Source: Thiorhodococcus minor
Lineage (GTDB): Bacteria > Pseudomonadota > Gammaproteobacteria > Chromatiales > Chromatiaceae
Length of the DNA stretch: 64,000 nucleotides
Direction of reading: 5' to 3'
Assembly: GCF_010820565.1 (NCBI RefSeq)
Contig: NZ_JAAIJQ010000025.1
Coordinates: forward strand, 1 to 64,000
The notes beneath the pieces were generated by a model. It saw nothing but the letters and a program-made list of their open reading frames with translations. It made no database searches and had not been told where the DNA came from. Both the position numbers and the translations under genes were made by a program. Numbering within the stretch: position 1 is the first letter of the stretch; every line of letters starts with the position of its first letter. Of the stretch, positions 1 through 8,291 are shown in pieces.

Positions 1-274
1 CCCGCTCGATCGCATCTACCTCGCGCCACCGCAGGCGCTGGTGTTGGAGGACCCCGCTTTTGGGCGGGCAATCAGGATCCAATCCGCAGGCAATCACAGC
101 GCGGTAGTGTGGAACCCCTGGATCGAGCAGGCCGCCGCGATGGGGGATTTCGGGGACTTGGAGTACCTGAAGATGCTCTGCGTGGAGACCACCAACGCCG
201 GTCCGGATCGGGTGTCCATTGCGCCTGGGGAGACGTCTCGTCTTGCGGTCCAGATCCACGCAGAGCGCACTTGA
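1..274 (+). CDS. D-hexose-6-phosphate mutarotase, C-terminal part (5' end outside window)
   Basis: The frame is open from base 2 with no start codon in the window, so only the last ~90 residues are seen. The segment starting PLDRIYL and the run VVWNPWIEQAAAMGDFGD, followed by CVETTN and PGE, match the C-terminus of the YeaD/glucose-6-phosphate 1-epimerase family, which interconverts alpha and beta anomers of hexose phosphates in the cytoplasm. The family assignment comes from recognised motifs only; the catalytic His and Glu would mostly lie upstream of the window. The stop codon at 272-274 is followed within about 10 bases by the broken end of a transposase gene, so the gene's original downstream neighbour has been lost or displaced. 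Confidence 0.8.
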   Translation, partial: PLDRIYLAPPQALVLEDPAFGRAIRIQSAGNHSAVVWNPWIEQAAAMGDFGDLEYLKMLCVETTNAGPDRVSIAPGETSRLAVQIHAERT

Positions 275-789
275 GGTGTGAAGTGGACTCTCAAGCGCGG
301 ACCGAAGTGCCGACCATGAAGCGTCGGCGGCAACTCCCCGCTCAACCACTCCCCGTCCGGTGTCTGCCACACCTCCAGGCGATAACGGATCGTGCGGGCC
401 CGGATGTCGAGATCTTGGACAATGAAATTGCGATCGCCCTTGAAGCGCGCCCTCGCTGGTGGTCCTGGGGTGGGGGGAATCCGACGGTCCTCGTCAATGG
501 GCAAGTTCGGCGTCTTGCTGCGCTTGCTCGAGCCCGCCCGCTTGCCCGGCGACTCACCGCTGTCCTGAGCCGACTTGCCAGGAGCGCTATGATCGGCCAT
601 CCCGCTGGGTTTGAAGGTCGGCTTGGCTTTCTCCCCCTTGAGCACCGCGATCGCATCGCGCAACTGCTCGATGGTTTCCGTTTGCCGTCGGGTCGTTTCG
701 GCAAGCGTTTCGATCAGCTCCAGCAACTGCTCGATGAGCGGGGTACGCGCCGCGTCGGGGATGTCTGGGAGGGTGATCGGAGCGGGCAT
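275..789 (-). pseudogene. Truncated IS66-like transposase (N-terminal fragment)
   Basis: Reading leftward from an ATG at 789, the first ~165 residues have a coiled-coil start (residues ~15-50), a basic/Pro linker (GKRAGSSKRSKTPNLP) and the segment TPDGEWLSGELPPTLHGRHF, which I recognise from the N-terminal part of an IS66-like transposase group. Homology stops after GPRLRVHF, close to the mutarotase stop codon. The open frame continues to 94, but only as antisense of the mutarotase gene. The zinc-binding and DDE catalytic regions are absent, so it cannot be active. No terminal inverted repeat or target duplication was identified. The IS66 label is moderately sure; the truncation is clear. Confidence 0.7.
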
Positions 790-934
790 GCCGGGAGCGA
801 TTCGAAGGTCAGGATTCGGGGCCGAGGCAATACTCTAACGGATCTCCTCAGCCAAGGCTGCCACGACTTATTGAGAAGTTACTAATCAATGTGTGTCATA
901 TAGTGTACAAACGAGGGGTGTCTAGCAGTGTTGT

Positions 935-967
935 GGGCTCGAATTGGGCTCGAATTGGGCTCGAATT
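935..967. repeat. Three tandem copies of an 11-bp unit
   Basis: The unit gggctcgaatt occurs three times in perfect tandem (935-945, 946-956, 957-967). It lies in the 388-bp gene-free stretch 790-1177, in which I see no credible coding region; the rest of that stretch holds only the terminator near 1130-1150. An 11-bp period is about one helical turn, which would suit a protein-binding array, but no partner is apparent. Confidence 0.8.
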
Positions 968-1127
968 TGACTCAGGAAACGGCCTGACTTAGTGAAATTG
1001 GAATCCCTCGACTGATGAAAGAGCGCATCCGTCGAGCAGAGCCTACTCAGAGCTCGGACGGACGGGGCTCGATCTGGGACCCGTCAACCGACAGGTGTCG
1101 GTCGGTCCAGGTTTAGACGATGCTCAA

Positions 1128-1151
1128 GAAAAACCCGCCACGCGGGCGGGT
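1128..1151 (-). terminator. Rho-independent terminator of the 74-aa gene
   Basis: On the minus strand acccgcc, a short loop and ggcgggt form a 7-bp GC stem followed by a T run, about 27 bases downstream of the stop at 1178. The same stem and loop recur at 1462-1484. Confidence 0.8.
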
Positions 1152-1177
1152 CTGTGCGGGTCGCGACGGATAACAGA

Positions 1178-1402
1178 TCAGTGATCCGCCAGCTCTAGGC
1201 GCTGCTCAATGCGCTCGACTCTTCGGCGCAGATCGTCCATGCCGGACCTGCTCGAGTAGACGGCGGTCGTCAAGGCGCCGATCTGCTGGCCCATCGCGGA
1301 CAGCTGGATCTCGACGGAGCCGAGGCGCTGCTTCATCTCGCCAATGTCAGAGCGGATCGCCCGCAGGTGCTCGAGCACAAGATTGGTGGTGTCGTCAGTC
1401 AT
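1178..1402 (-). CDS. Small coiled-coil protein, function unknown
   Basis: A 74-residue protein starting MTDDTTNLVLEHLRAIR. Almost the whole chain (residues ~7-70) has heptad-like hydrophobic spacing (LEHLRAI, IGEMKQRL, MDDLRRRVERIEQRL), so it should form a helical coiled coil. There is no signal peptide or membrane segment. Small proteins of this kind turn up repeatedly beside mobile DNA in proteobacteria, but I know of no assigned function. It has its own terminator at 1128-1151 and lies downstream of the HTH gene at 1494-1781; a terminator between them suggests separate transcription. Existence as a gene is likely from its clean start, complete frame and terminator; its role is unknown. Confidence 0.65.
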   Translation of the reverse strand: MTDDTTNLVLEHLRAIRSDIGEMKQRLGSVEIQLSAMGQQIGALTTAVYSSRSGMDDLRRRVERIEQRLELADH

Positions 1403-1461
1403 GCCTGCCTCGCTTGATGCCCGAAATCGCTTGTTCGAGCGGGTCTACCACTGAGCGTAGC

Positions 1462-1484
1462 AAAAACCCGCCACGCGGGCGGGT
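1462..1484 (-). terminator. Rho-independent terminator of the HTH gene
   Basis: This is the same stem as at 1128-1151 (acccgcc, loop cgcgt, ggcgggt, then a T run on the minus strand), placed 10 bases after the stop codon at 1494. Confidence 0.8.
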
Positions 1485-1493
1485 CCATTCTCG

Positions 1494-1781
1494 TCACTGA
1501 CGCTTATCAATCCCCAACCGCTCTAGGACATTCCTCAAGGTCCCTTCGCTGATACCCAGCTCACGGGCAATCCCGCGCTTCGAGGCGCCGGCCTGGTGTC
1601 GCTCGAGGATGCGGCGGTCGCGATCGGACAGGCCGGGCGCGGCCTCACGCTGCGGAGATGTCTCGGGCTCGGGGCTCGGCTTTTCCGTTGCTGCAACGCT
1701 CTCGATATCCGTTGCGTCAACGCTCTCCTTTTTCGTTGATACAACGGGATCAAAGCTCGCCGCGATACCCATTCTGACCAT
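1494..1781 (-). CDS. Small helix-turn-helix protein
   Basis: A predicted 95-residue cytoplasmic protein. Its C-terminal ~45 residues (LSDRDRRILERHQAGASKRGIARELGISEGTLRNVLERLGI) form a resolvase/Hin-type helix-turn-helix. The N-terminal half is low complexity and includes the repeated octad ESVDATDI/ESVAATEK. The frame stays open up to 1913, but the ATG at 1781 gives a more sensible start; no strong ribosome-binding site decides it, and the ATG at 1772 is also possible. The repeated codons create three DNA palindromes at exact 24-bp spacing (see 1686-1746). With no catalytic domain, it is probably a DNA-binding regulator or partition-like accessory protein; that is inference. A terminator follows immediately. 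Confidence 0.6.
   Translation of the reverse strand: MVRMGIAASFDPVVSTKKESVDATDIESVAATEKPSPEPETSPQREAAPGLSDRDRRILERHQAGASKRGIARELGISEGTLRNVLERLGIDKRQ
1686..1746. repeat. Three 13-bp palindromes with 24-bp period
   Basis: CGTTG-N3-CAACG occurs at 1686-1698, 1710-1722 and 1734-1746, exactly 24 bp apart. The first two also share the following ctctc. They lie inside the coding region of the small HTH gene and encode its octad repeat. Confidence 0.85.
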
Positions 1782-1842
1782 CGCTGCCGGCCAGGGAAGC
1801 GCAAAGCGCGAGGCCGGTAGTCCCGGGTAGGCGTGTGCGCGT

Positions 1843-1896
1843 GCGTATTGCCGTAATGACGAAGGACGTGAGTCCTTCGTCGTGAAGGCAATATGC
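1843..1896. other. Long interrupted inverted repeat in gene-free stretch 1782-2143
   Basis: An inner perfect 9-bp stem (acgaaggac, 1859-1867, with gtccttcgt, 1872-1880) sits inside an outer arm pair (gcgtattgcc, 1843-1852, with ggcaatatgc, 1887-1896; one mismatch). The structure lies upstream of the HTH gene's likely start and could be an operator or leader hairpin. I see no gene in the rest of 1782-2143. Confidence 0.6.
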
Positions 1897-2143
1897 AAAG
1901 CGCAGTCACACACGCCGTAGAGTCATTCGTCGTAGGGTCGTGCGCAGCCCGAGTGCGCCAACGGCGCTACTCGAGGCGGAGCAGCGACCCGGAGCGGGAC
2001 GGCCCGGGCTGAGAAGGTTGTCGCCCTGCGCGAGTCCCGTCGGCGAGGGATCGACCCGACGGGTATCACGAGCGCAGACGCGACACTCCGGCAGCTTGGC
2101 CGCAACAGCCTTGATCACGGCAAACGCAAGTGCTTGATTTTTT

Positions 2144-2228
2144 TGGTGCCCGGAGCCGGGCTCGAACCGGCATGACCGAAGTCGAGGGATTTTAAGTCCC
2201 TTGCGTCTACCAATTTCGCCATCCGGGC
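2144..2228 (-). tRNA. tRNA-Leu (anticodon UAA)
   Basis: The minus strand folds as an 85-nt class II tRNA with encoded CCA. The acceptor GCCCGGA pairs with TCCGGGC, the anticodon loop ACTTAAAAT carries TAA, there is a long variable arm, and the T arm contains GGTTCGAACCC. It follows tRNA-Cys by 90 bases in the same direction, so the two are probably co-transcribed. Confidence 0.95.
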
Positions 2229-2318
2229 GGGAGGAGGCGTCAAGGATTCGGGTCTGAATGCTGCGGTCCATGATGCGACGGGGATGTCGTACTAGGCCGG
2301 ATTCAAGAGGAGGGAATG

Positions 2319-2392
2319 TGGAGGCTGAGCCCGGAATCGAACCGAGGTACACGGCTTTGCAGGCCGCTGCATAACCACTCTGCCACTCAGCC
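2319..2392 (-). tRNA. tRNA-Cys (anticodon GCA)
   Basis: A 74-nt minus-strand tRNA with encoded CCA. GGCTGAG pairs with CTCAGCC, the anticodon loop CTGCAAA carries GCA, and the T arm contains GGTTCGATTCC. It lies 59 bases beyond the proB stop codon, so read-through from proB is possible. Confidence 0.95.
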
Positions 2393-2451
2393 AGAGCCCG
2401 CTATTGTAATGAGGCCGCGTGCTTCTGTCACGCCTTATTGCGAGCGAAGCA

Positions 2452-3576
2452 TTACAGGAGCACCAAGTTGTCGCGATGGATGAGCTCTTCGTCGTCGAGG
2501 TAGCCGAGAATGGACTCGAAGGTAGACGAAGGCTTGCCCTTAATCCGCTGGGACTCGTCGGCATCATAGTTGACGAGTCCGCGCGCCACCTCGCGCCCCG
2601 CCTCGTCCATGCAGGCGACGACTTCACCGCGATGGAAACGCCCCCGTATCTCCTTGACGCCGACAGCGAGCAGACTCGTTCCCTGCTCCCGCAATGCCCT
2701 CACCGCGCCCGCATCCAGGACCAGACGCCCGCGAGCCTGCAGGTGCCCGGCCAGCCATTGCTTGCGGGCCGCTTGCGGCTCCTGAAAGGGAATGAGCAGG
2801 GTACCGACGAGCTCGCCGGATCCGATGCGCGTCAGCACCCGCTCACCCCGCCCAGGCGCGATGATGGTCGGCGTACCGGATCGCGCCGCCAGACGGGCCG
2901 CGCGCACCTTGGTGACCATGCCTCCGGTCCCGAGCCCGGTCACGCTCCCACCTGCGACCTGGTCGAGCTGGGGATCGTCCACCCAAGTCTCCGGGATGAG
3001 ACGCGCATTGGGATTGCCGCGCGGATCTTGATCGAAGAGCCCATCCTGATCCGTCAGCAAGACTAAGAGATCCGCCTCGATGAGGTTGGCGACCAGCGCG
3101 GCCAGGGTGTCGTTGTCACCGAAGCGCAGCTCATCCGTCGCCACCGTGTCGTTCTCGTTGATGACGGGAATGACACCCAGCTTGAGAAGCGTGCGCAATG
3201 TGCTGCGCGCGTTCAGATAACGGGGGCGGTCCGCCAGGTCGTCCCGGGTCAGCAGAACTTGTGCGGTATGGTAGCCGCGACACTGGAAACAGTCCTCGTA
3301 GGCACGCACCAAGCCCATCTGACCGACGGCCGCCGCCGCCTGAAGCTCGTGCAGGGTCTTCGGCCGCCGCCGCCAGCCCATCCGGGCCATGCCCTCGGCC
3401 ACGGCCCCGGAAGAGACCAGCACCACTTCACAGCCGGCCTTGCGCCGCTCGACCATCTGCTCGACCCATGGGGCCAGCATCTCGCGATCGAGGCCCTGCC
3501 CGTCGCGCGTCAGCAGCGCGCTGCCGATCTTGACGACCCAACGTCGCGTTGCGGGGATCCTGTCTCTGGAGATCAT
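2452..3576 (-). CDS. proB: Glutamate 5-kinase
   Basis: ProB phosphorylates glutamate at the gamma position, the first and feedback-controlled step of proline synthesis, in the cytoplasm. The 374-residue length is normal for the long form. An amino-acid kinase domain comes first ([13 protein letters not shown] near residue 14; [18 protein letters not shown] and [11 protein letters not shown] in the middle), followed by a C-terminal PUA domain (residues ~280-365, [33 protein letters not shown]). The start is an ATG giving [13 protein letters not shown]. It lies 36 bases downstream of obgE in the same direction, and the order rplU-rpmA-obgE-proB is common in gammaproteobacteria. proA is not in the window. 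Confidence 0.96.
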   Translation of the reverse strand: MISRDRIPATRRWVVKIGSALLTRDGQGLDREMLAPWVEQMVERRKAGCEVVLVSSGAVAEGMARMGWRRRPKTLHELQAAAAVGQMGLVRAYEDCFQCRGYHTAQVLLTRDDLADRPRYLNARSTLRTLLKLGVIPVINENDTVATDELRFGDNDTLAALVANLIEADLLVLLTDQDGLFDQDPRGNPNARLIPETWVDDPQLDQVAGGSVTGLGTGGMVTKVRAARLAARSGTPTIIAPGRGERVLTRIGSGELVGTLLIPFQEPQAARKQWLAGHLQARGRLVLDAGAVRALREQGTSLLAVGVKEIRGRFHRGEVVACMDEAGREVARGLVNYDADESQRIKGKPSSTFESILGYLDDEELIHRDNLVLL

Positions 3577-3612
3577 CGGGGGTTTCGCAGCGTATCGAAG
3601 GTTTGCAGAGCC

Positions 3613-4749
<1,137 letters not shown>

Positions 4750-4771
4750 TCACCGACCTTCGACCCAAACG

Positions 4772-4800
4772 AAAAAGCCCCGTCCCAGGGACGAGGCTTC
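4772..4800 (-). terminator. Terminator after rpmA
   Basis: On the minus strand aagcctcgtccc pairs with gggacggggctt and is followed by TTTTTC, 42 bases past the rpmA stop. Partial read-through to obgE is plausible. Confidence 0.8.
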
Positions 4801-4841
4801 GCGTCAAGCGCCGGCCGCTCGCGGCCCCGTCGGTACGGGGA

Positions 4842-5099
4842 TCAAGCGTTCTCGACGGTGACGAACTTACGATTCTTCGGACCCTTGACCACGAACTTCA
4901 CGACGCCGTCCGCCAGCGCGAAGAGGGTGTGGTCCTTGCCGCAGCCAACATTCACGCCATTGTGGAACCTGGTGCCGCGCTGACGCACGATGATGCTGCC
5001 CGCAGCGACTTTCTGTCCGCCGAAGACCTTGACGCCAAGGCGTTTGGATTCGGAATCGCGACCGTTGCGAGAGCTGCCGCCTGCTTTCTTATGTGCCAT
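4842..5099 (-). CDS. rpmA: 50S ribosomal protein L27
   Basis: This 85-residue ribosomal protein has an N-terminal tail ([16 protein letters not shown]) that reaches the peptidyl-transferase centre. The body has the family signature [24 protein letters not shown]. There is no N-terminal cleavage extension of the Firmicute type. It starts 13 bases after the stop of rplU, in the usual rplU-rpmA pair, so both are expected to share the promoter at 5493-5522. The hairpin at 4772-4800 ends the unit. Confidence 0.98.
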   Translation of the reverse strand: MAHKKAGGSSRNGRDSESKRLGVKVFGGQKVAAGSIIVRQRGTRFHNGVNVGCGKDHTLFALADGVVKFVVKGPKNRKFVTVENA

Positions 5100-5112
5100 T
5101 GGTATCTACTCC

Positions 5113-5427
5113 TCAACCGGCGCTAATGCCGGTAATCTTGAGCGTCGTGAGCCACTGACGATGGCCCTGGTGCTTCAGATGGTGCTTACGGCGACGGAAC
5201 TTGATGATCTTGACCTTCTTCGCGCGGCCATGGGACTCGACAGTCGCGGTCACCTTGCCGCCGGGGAGGTAGGGCTTGCCGACCTTGACGTCGTCACCAT
5301 CGGCCACCATCAAGACTCGCTCGATGTCGACGCTTGCGCCCTCTTCTGCCGCTAGCTTCTCGACCTTGACTGTGTCACCTTCGGACACCCGGTATTGTTT
5401 TCCACCGGTTTGAATGACCGCGTACAT
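5113..5427 (-). CDS. rplU: 50S ribosomal protein L21
   Basis: This is a 104-residue ribosomal protein. The frame stays open far upstream (to 5664), but the family start is clearly [18 protein letters not shown], at the ATG at 5427. The C-terminal signature [21 protein letters not shown] contacts 23S rRNA. It is the first gene of the rplU-rpmA unit and is transcribed divergently from ispB across a 351-bp spacer. A strong sigma70-like promoter lies ~65 bases upstream of the start codon. Confidence 0.98.
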   Translation of the reverse strand: MYAVIQTGGKQYRVSEGDTVKVEKLAAEEGASVDIERVLMVADGDDVKVGKPYLPGGKVTATVESHGRAKKVKIIKFRRRKHHLKHQGHRQWLTTLKITGISAG

Positions 5428-5492
5428 GGCTGTAAAGATCCCCAGGAGTGTTCGGTAGTGGCCGACGCTCCGCGCCGGAACAAAGAAGCGGA

Positions 5493-5522
5493 ATTGTAAC
5501 CGCCGAGCGGAATTCACGTCAA
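5493..5522 (-). promoter_or_regulatory. Sigma70-type promoter for rplU-rpmA
   Basis: On the minus strand TTGACG (5522-5517) and TACAAT (5498-5493) are separated by 18 bases, each matching five of six consensus positions. It faces rplU. I see no equally good promoter for ispB in the rest of the spacer 5428-5778. Confidence 0.7.
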
Positions 5523-5778
5523 TACCGCAGCCCGGCCTTGCGCGATGCGAGCGACGCGCATTCGACCGAGCGCCAGGGCAAGGCCGCAGAGGACGCATTC
5601 TGGACACGTCCTCGAGCGGCGCAGTGACCGGCCAATGCGTCGAACCGCCGCGGCGGTCGACCAATCCGCCCTCGATGCCGTATTCTACGAGGCTTGCAAA
5701 CTGCCGTGGCCCGCAGGTTGACAGCCCCCAGCGCCAAACCTAGCATCCGCCGCCATCATCGAAAGATCCCAGACACGC

Positions 5779-6747
5779 ATGGACCTCTCCACGATTCGAC
5801 GCCCGGTCGCCGAGGACAGCAAGGCGGTCGACGCCTTGATCCTTCGCCGGCTCCAATCCGACGTCGTGCTGATCAATCAGATCGGGCACTACATTGTCAA
5901 CAGCGGCGGCAAACGGCTTCGCCCCCTCTCCGTCCTGCTTGCCGCGCGCGCCAGCGGCTACAACGGGGAGCGGCATATCGACCTCGCCGCCATCATCGAG
6001 TTCATCCACACCTCCACCCTGCTCCACGACGATGTCGTCGATGGCTCGGAGCTCAGGCGCAGCCGCGAAACGGCCAACACGGTCTGGGGGAACGAGGCCA
6101 GCGTCCTCGTCGGCGACTTCCTCTACTCGCGCGCCTTCGAGATGATGGTCGACGTCGGCAGCATGCGCGTCATGGAAATTCTCGCGCACGCGACCAACCG
6201 CATTGCCGAGGGCGAGGTGCTGCAGCTTCTCAACACGCGGGATCCGGACACGGATGAGGCGCGCTACATGGAAGTCATCACGCGCAAGACCGCGACGCTC
6301 TTCGAGGCCGGCACGCGCCTCGGGGCCGTGCTCGCAGACTCCCCGCCGGAGATCGAGGAGGCGATGAAAGAGTACGGCCTCAGCCTTGGTATTGCCTTCC
6401 AGCTCGTCGACGACGCCCTGGACTACAGCGCGGACAACGCCGAGCTCGGAAAGAACGTCGGAGACGATCTGGACGAGGGCAAGCCGACCCTTCCCATCAT
6501 TCGCGCAATGGAAGTCGGCACTGAGGCCCAGCGGAGCCTACTCCGAGGCGCCATCGAGCAAGGCGGCCGCGACAAGATCCAGGCCGTCACCGAGGCAATT
6601 GCGTCGACCGACGCAATTGCCTATACTGCGCAGCTCGCACAGGAGCACGCGACTCGCGCGAAGGATGCCCTCCGCATCCTGCCCCAGTCGCCAGCGACAG
6701 AGGCATTGACGGTCCTCGCGGACTTCGCTGTCAGTCGCACCTATTAG
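5779..6747 (+). CDS. ispB: Octaprenyl diphosphate synthase
   Basis: A 322-residue trans-prenyltransferase that extends farnesyl diphosphate with isopentenyl units to make the ubiquinone (or other quinone) side chain. Both aspartate-rich Mg-binding motifs are present: DDVVD at 84-88 (context LLHDDVVDGSELRR) and DDALD at 211-215 (context FQLVDDALDYSADN). GGKRLRP at ~43-49 is the substrate-binding motif. The divergent arrangement with rplU is the standard E. coli-like order, supporting ispB over other prenyl synthases, though exact chain length cannot be read from sequence alone. tRNA-Pro follows 32 bases after the stop. Confidence 0.94.
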   Translation: MDLSTIRRPVAEDSKAVDALILRRLQSDVVLINQIGHYIVNSGGKRLRPLSVLLAARASGYNGERHIDLAAIIEFIHTSTLLHDDVVDGSELRRSRETANTVWGNEASVLVGDFLYSRAFEMMVDVGSMRVMEILAHATNRIAEGEVLQLLNTRDPDTDEARYMEVITRKTATLFEAGTRLGAVLADSPPEIEEAMKEYGLSLGIAFQLVDDALDYSADNAELGKNVGDDLDEGKPTLPIIRAMEVGTEAQRSLLRGAIEQGGRDKIQAVTEAIASTDAIAYTAQLAQEHATRAKDALRILPQSPATEALTVLADFAVSRTY

Positions 6748-6779
6748 TCTGACGCCTCTGTTAGTGTGGCCCGTTCTTG

Positions 6780-6856
6780 CGGGGTGTAGCTCAGCTTGGT
6801 AGAGCGCTGTCTTCGGGAGGCAGAAGTCGCTGGTTCGAATCCAGTCACCCCGACCA
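6780..6856 (+). tRNA. tRNA-Pro (anticodon CGG), integration target
   Basis: A 77-nt tRNA with CCA encoded. CGGGGTG pairs with CACCCCG, the anticodon loop TTCGGGA carries CGG, and the T arm is GGTTCGAATCC. Its 3' 45 bases (6812-6856) are repeated exactly at 19109-19153, so an integrative element used this gene as attB and rebuilt it on insertion. Confidence 0.95.
6812..6856 (+). repeat. attL: 45-bp core inside tRNA-Pro
   Basis: The core runs from ttcgggaggc in the anticodon loop to the encoded CCA and is identical to 19109-19153. The base before it (c here, t at the other copy) and the bases after it (tta against aat) differ, which fixes the limits. Confidence 0.93.
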
Positions 6857-6873
6857 TTAAATCAAGCAGTTAG

Positions 6874-6901
6874 AAAAAGCCGGCCTTGAGCCGGCTTTTT
6901 C
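6874..6901. terminator. Bidirectional terminator after tRNA-Pro
   Basis: The 7-bp stem agccggc/gccggct with loop cttga is flanked by an A run on the left and a T run on the right. Because it lies inside the element, it was brought in with the insertion; a similar hairpin at 19167-19195 is probably the tRNA's original terminator. Confidence 0.85.
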
Positions 6902-7022
6902 GTAAGTGCCTTCTAAGTGCCATGCGTCAAACGAAGTGCACTCACAAGAAACCGCCGCGTGGGCGGTAAGCGACTGATCCCAAAGATAATCCAGAACTGG
7001 ATTCGGATAACTCAGATCTGAG

Positions 7023-7217
7023 TTAGATTTCATCAAAAATTAGATTTCCGGCCAAATCAATCGGCCACTCTGGATGTAGCTCTGATCCGTGCGGTCGCAT
7101 TGGCTCACCGCAGTTTGGACAATGCTCGACCGAAGGAGAGTAGCAATCTCGACTCGGCCACTTGGCCTCGAAGTGACATCGCTCGCAGTGAAATAGCCTA
7201 TAACCTTGCCTCTCCAT
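7023..7217 (-). CDS. Small zinc-ribbon protein, function unknown
   Basis: A 64-residue protein with two Cys-x2-Cys pairs (CERC at ~11-14 and CPNC at ~33-36) separated by ~18 residues, as in rubredoxin-like zinc ribbons. It is acidic at the C-terminus (DLAGNLIFDEI). It is the last gene of the element before attL and lies beyond the terminator at 7276-7304, so it needs its own promoter. By eye its base composition is more AT-rich than the neighbouring satellite genes, which hints at separate acquisition. No function can be assigned. The start at 7217 gives MERQGYRLFHC. Confidence 0.55.
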   Translation of the reverse strand: MERQGYRLFHCERCHFEAKWPSRDCYSPSVEHCPNCGEPMRPHGSELHPEWPIDLAGNLIFDEI

Positions 7218-7275
7218 GCTTAATCCGTCGCTTTAGAACCAGAAAATAAAGCCTAAGCGGATTCTCGCGCGCACG

Positions 7276-7304
7276 AAAAAGCCCGCTCCATCGCTGAAGC
7301 GGGC
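7276..7304 (-). terminator. Terminator of the satellite's long operon
   Basis: On the minus strand gcccgct and agcgggc form a 7-bp stem followed by TTTTT, ~120 bases after the stop of the gene at 7423-7743. Confidence 0.85.
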
Positions 7305-7422
7305 CGGTGCCCTGCGTCCGGCGGCCGGGCCAGCCGCAGCCCGAGCGATCGCATTCAGCACACACTCACGCGATCGCCCCAGACGAGCCGATTTCCCGTT
7401 GGGCTCGGCCAGGCCCCGCCAA

Positions 7423-7743
7423 CTATGAGCGGACCACGCGCCGGGCGGCGCCTGCCCATGCATCCTGGTGCTGCGGTGCTGGCAGGTCCGCCTGATCGGA
7501 TGACGGAGCGTGCTCGGGCAGCGGCGGAAGGGATGCGGCGGCCGATGTTTTGTACTTCGCGACCACGCCATCCCACAGACCGCTCGATGCAGCGCCGGAC
7601 GCTGCGCCCGGTGCTCCATGGGCATGCTCGGCCAGATCGCGCCGGGCGGCGGCCTGAATCTCGAGGGTGTCGTTCTCGCTCAGACCTAGGCGCGCGCAGA
7701 CGGCCTGCACACGGGTGAACTGGCTTGCTCTGAGGTCGGTCAT
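7423..7743 (-). CDS. Unknown satellite protein (106 aa)
   Basis: I do not recognise the family. The first ~40 residues (MTDLRASQFTRVQAVCARLGLSENDTLEIQAAARRDLAEH) look helical and charged; the rest is Ala/Pro/Gly-rich and probably disordered. No membrane segment or signal peptide is present. The ATG overlaps the stop of the preceding gene (ATGA at 7743-7740), a typical translational coupling, and it is the last gene before the operon's terminator. Frame, overlap and context support it being real; in late phage modules this position often holds head-completion or connector genes, but nothing in the sequence shows that here. Confidence 0.6.
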   Translation of the reverse strand: MTDLRASQFTRVQAVCARLGLSENDTLEIQAAARRDLAEHAHGAPGAASGAASSGLWDGVVAKYKTSAAASLPPLPEHAPSSDQADLPAPQHQDAWAGAARRVVRS

Positions 7744-8291
7744 TTGGCCCTCGCCATTTTCTGAAGCTCATCATCCCACGCGAGCACGATCTCGGGCTGG
7801 GCGTCCGCGCGGCGCATGGCCTCGCGGCCATCGTCCTCGATCTTGCGGCATTGCTGCTCTTCCTCGACCCACAGCTTGCGGCGCTCGGCGCGCAGGGCTT
7901 GGCGCCGGGGGCCGCGCTCGGCGAGCGGCAGCCCATAGGGATAGTCGGTGGCCTCCACGACGCGCTCGATCCGGTCGTGGAGCACTTCGCGGAGCAGCCA
8001 GGCGGCGAAGCCGGAGAGGTCGACTTGGGCGAGATCGGCGCCGATGCCGGCCCGCACGGGTAGCCTGAAGGCCGGCACATCCATCTGATGGCCGTTATAG
8101 AGAACGCTGGCGGCGGACAGCCCGAACGCGGCGTGATCGCCGAACTCATCGGCCTGGCGGTCGATCCAGGCGTGTAGGCGCTCCTTCCATTCGCCGGGCG
8201 GCAGCGCGTCATCATCCAGGGCGACTAGCTCGGACTCGATCGCCTCGAGACGCGCGCGGATCTGGGATAGGTCGGTAGATCTAGCGGCCAC
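7740..8291 (-). CDS. Unknown satellite protein (183 aa)
   Basis: No family recognised. The likely start is a GTG at 8291 (VAARSTDLSQIRARLEAIESEL), overlapping the end of the upstream gene by 11 bases; the longer frame to 8567 only runs antisense-like over that gene. Residues ~8-30 are coiled-coil-like, the centre (WIDRQADEFGDHAAFGLSAASVLYNGHQMDVP) looks folded, and the C-terminal third is very rich in Arg/Glu (RRQALRAERRKLWVEEEQQCRKIEDD). It is cytoplasmic by appearance. The overlap on both sides marks it as part of the same operon as the terminase genes. Confidence 0.6.
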   Translation of the reverse strand: MAARSTDLSQIRARLEAIESELVALDDDALPPGEWKERLHAWIDRQADEFGDHAAFGLSAASVLYNGHQMDVPAFRLPVRAGIGADLAQVDLSGFAAWLLREVLHDRIERVVEATDYPYGLPLAERGPRRQALRAERRKLWVEEEQQCRKIEDDGREAMRRADAQPEIVLAWDDELQKMARAK

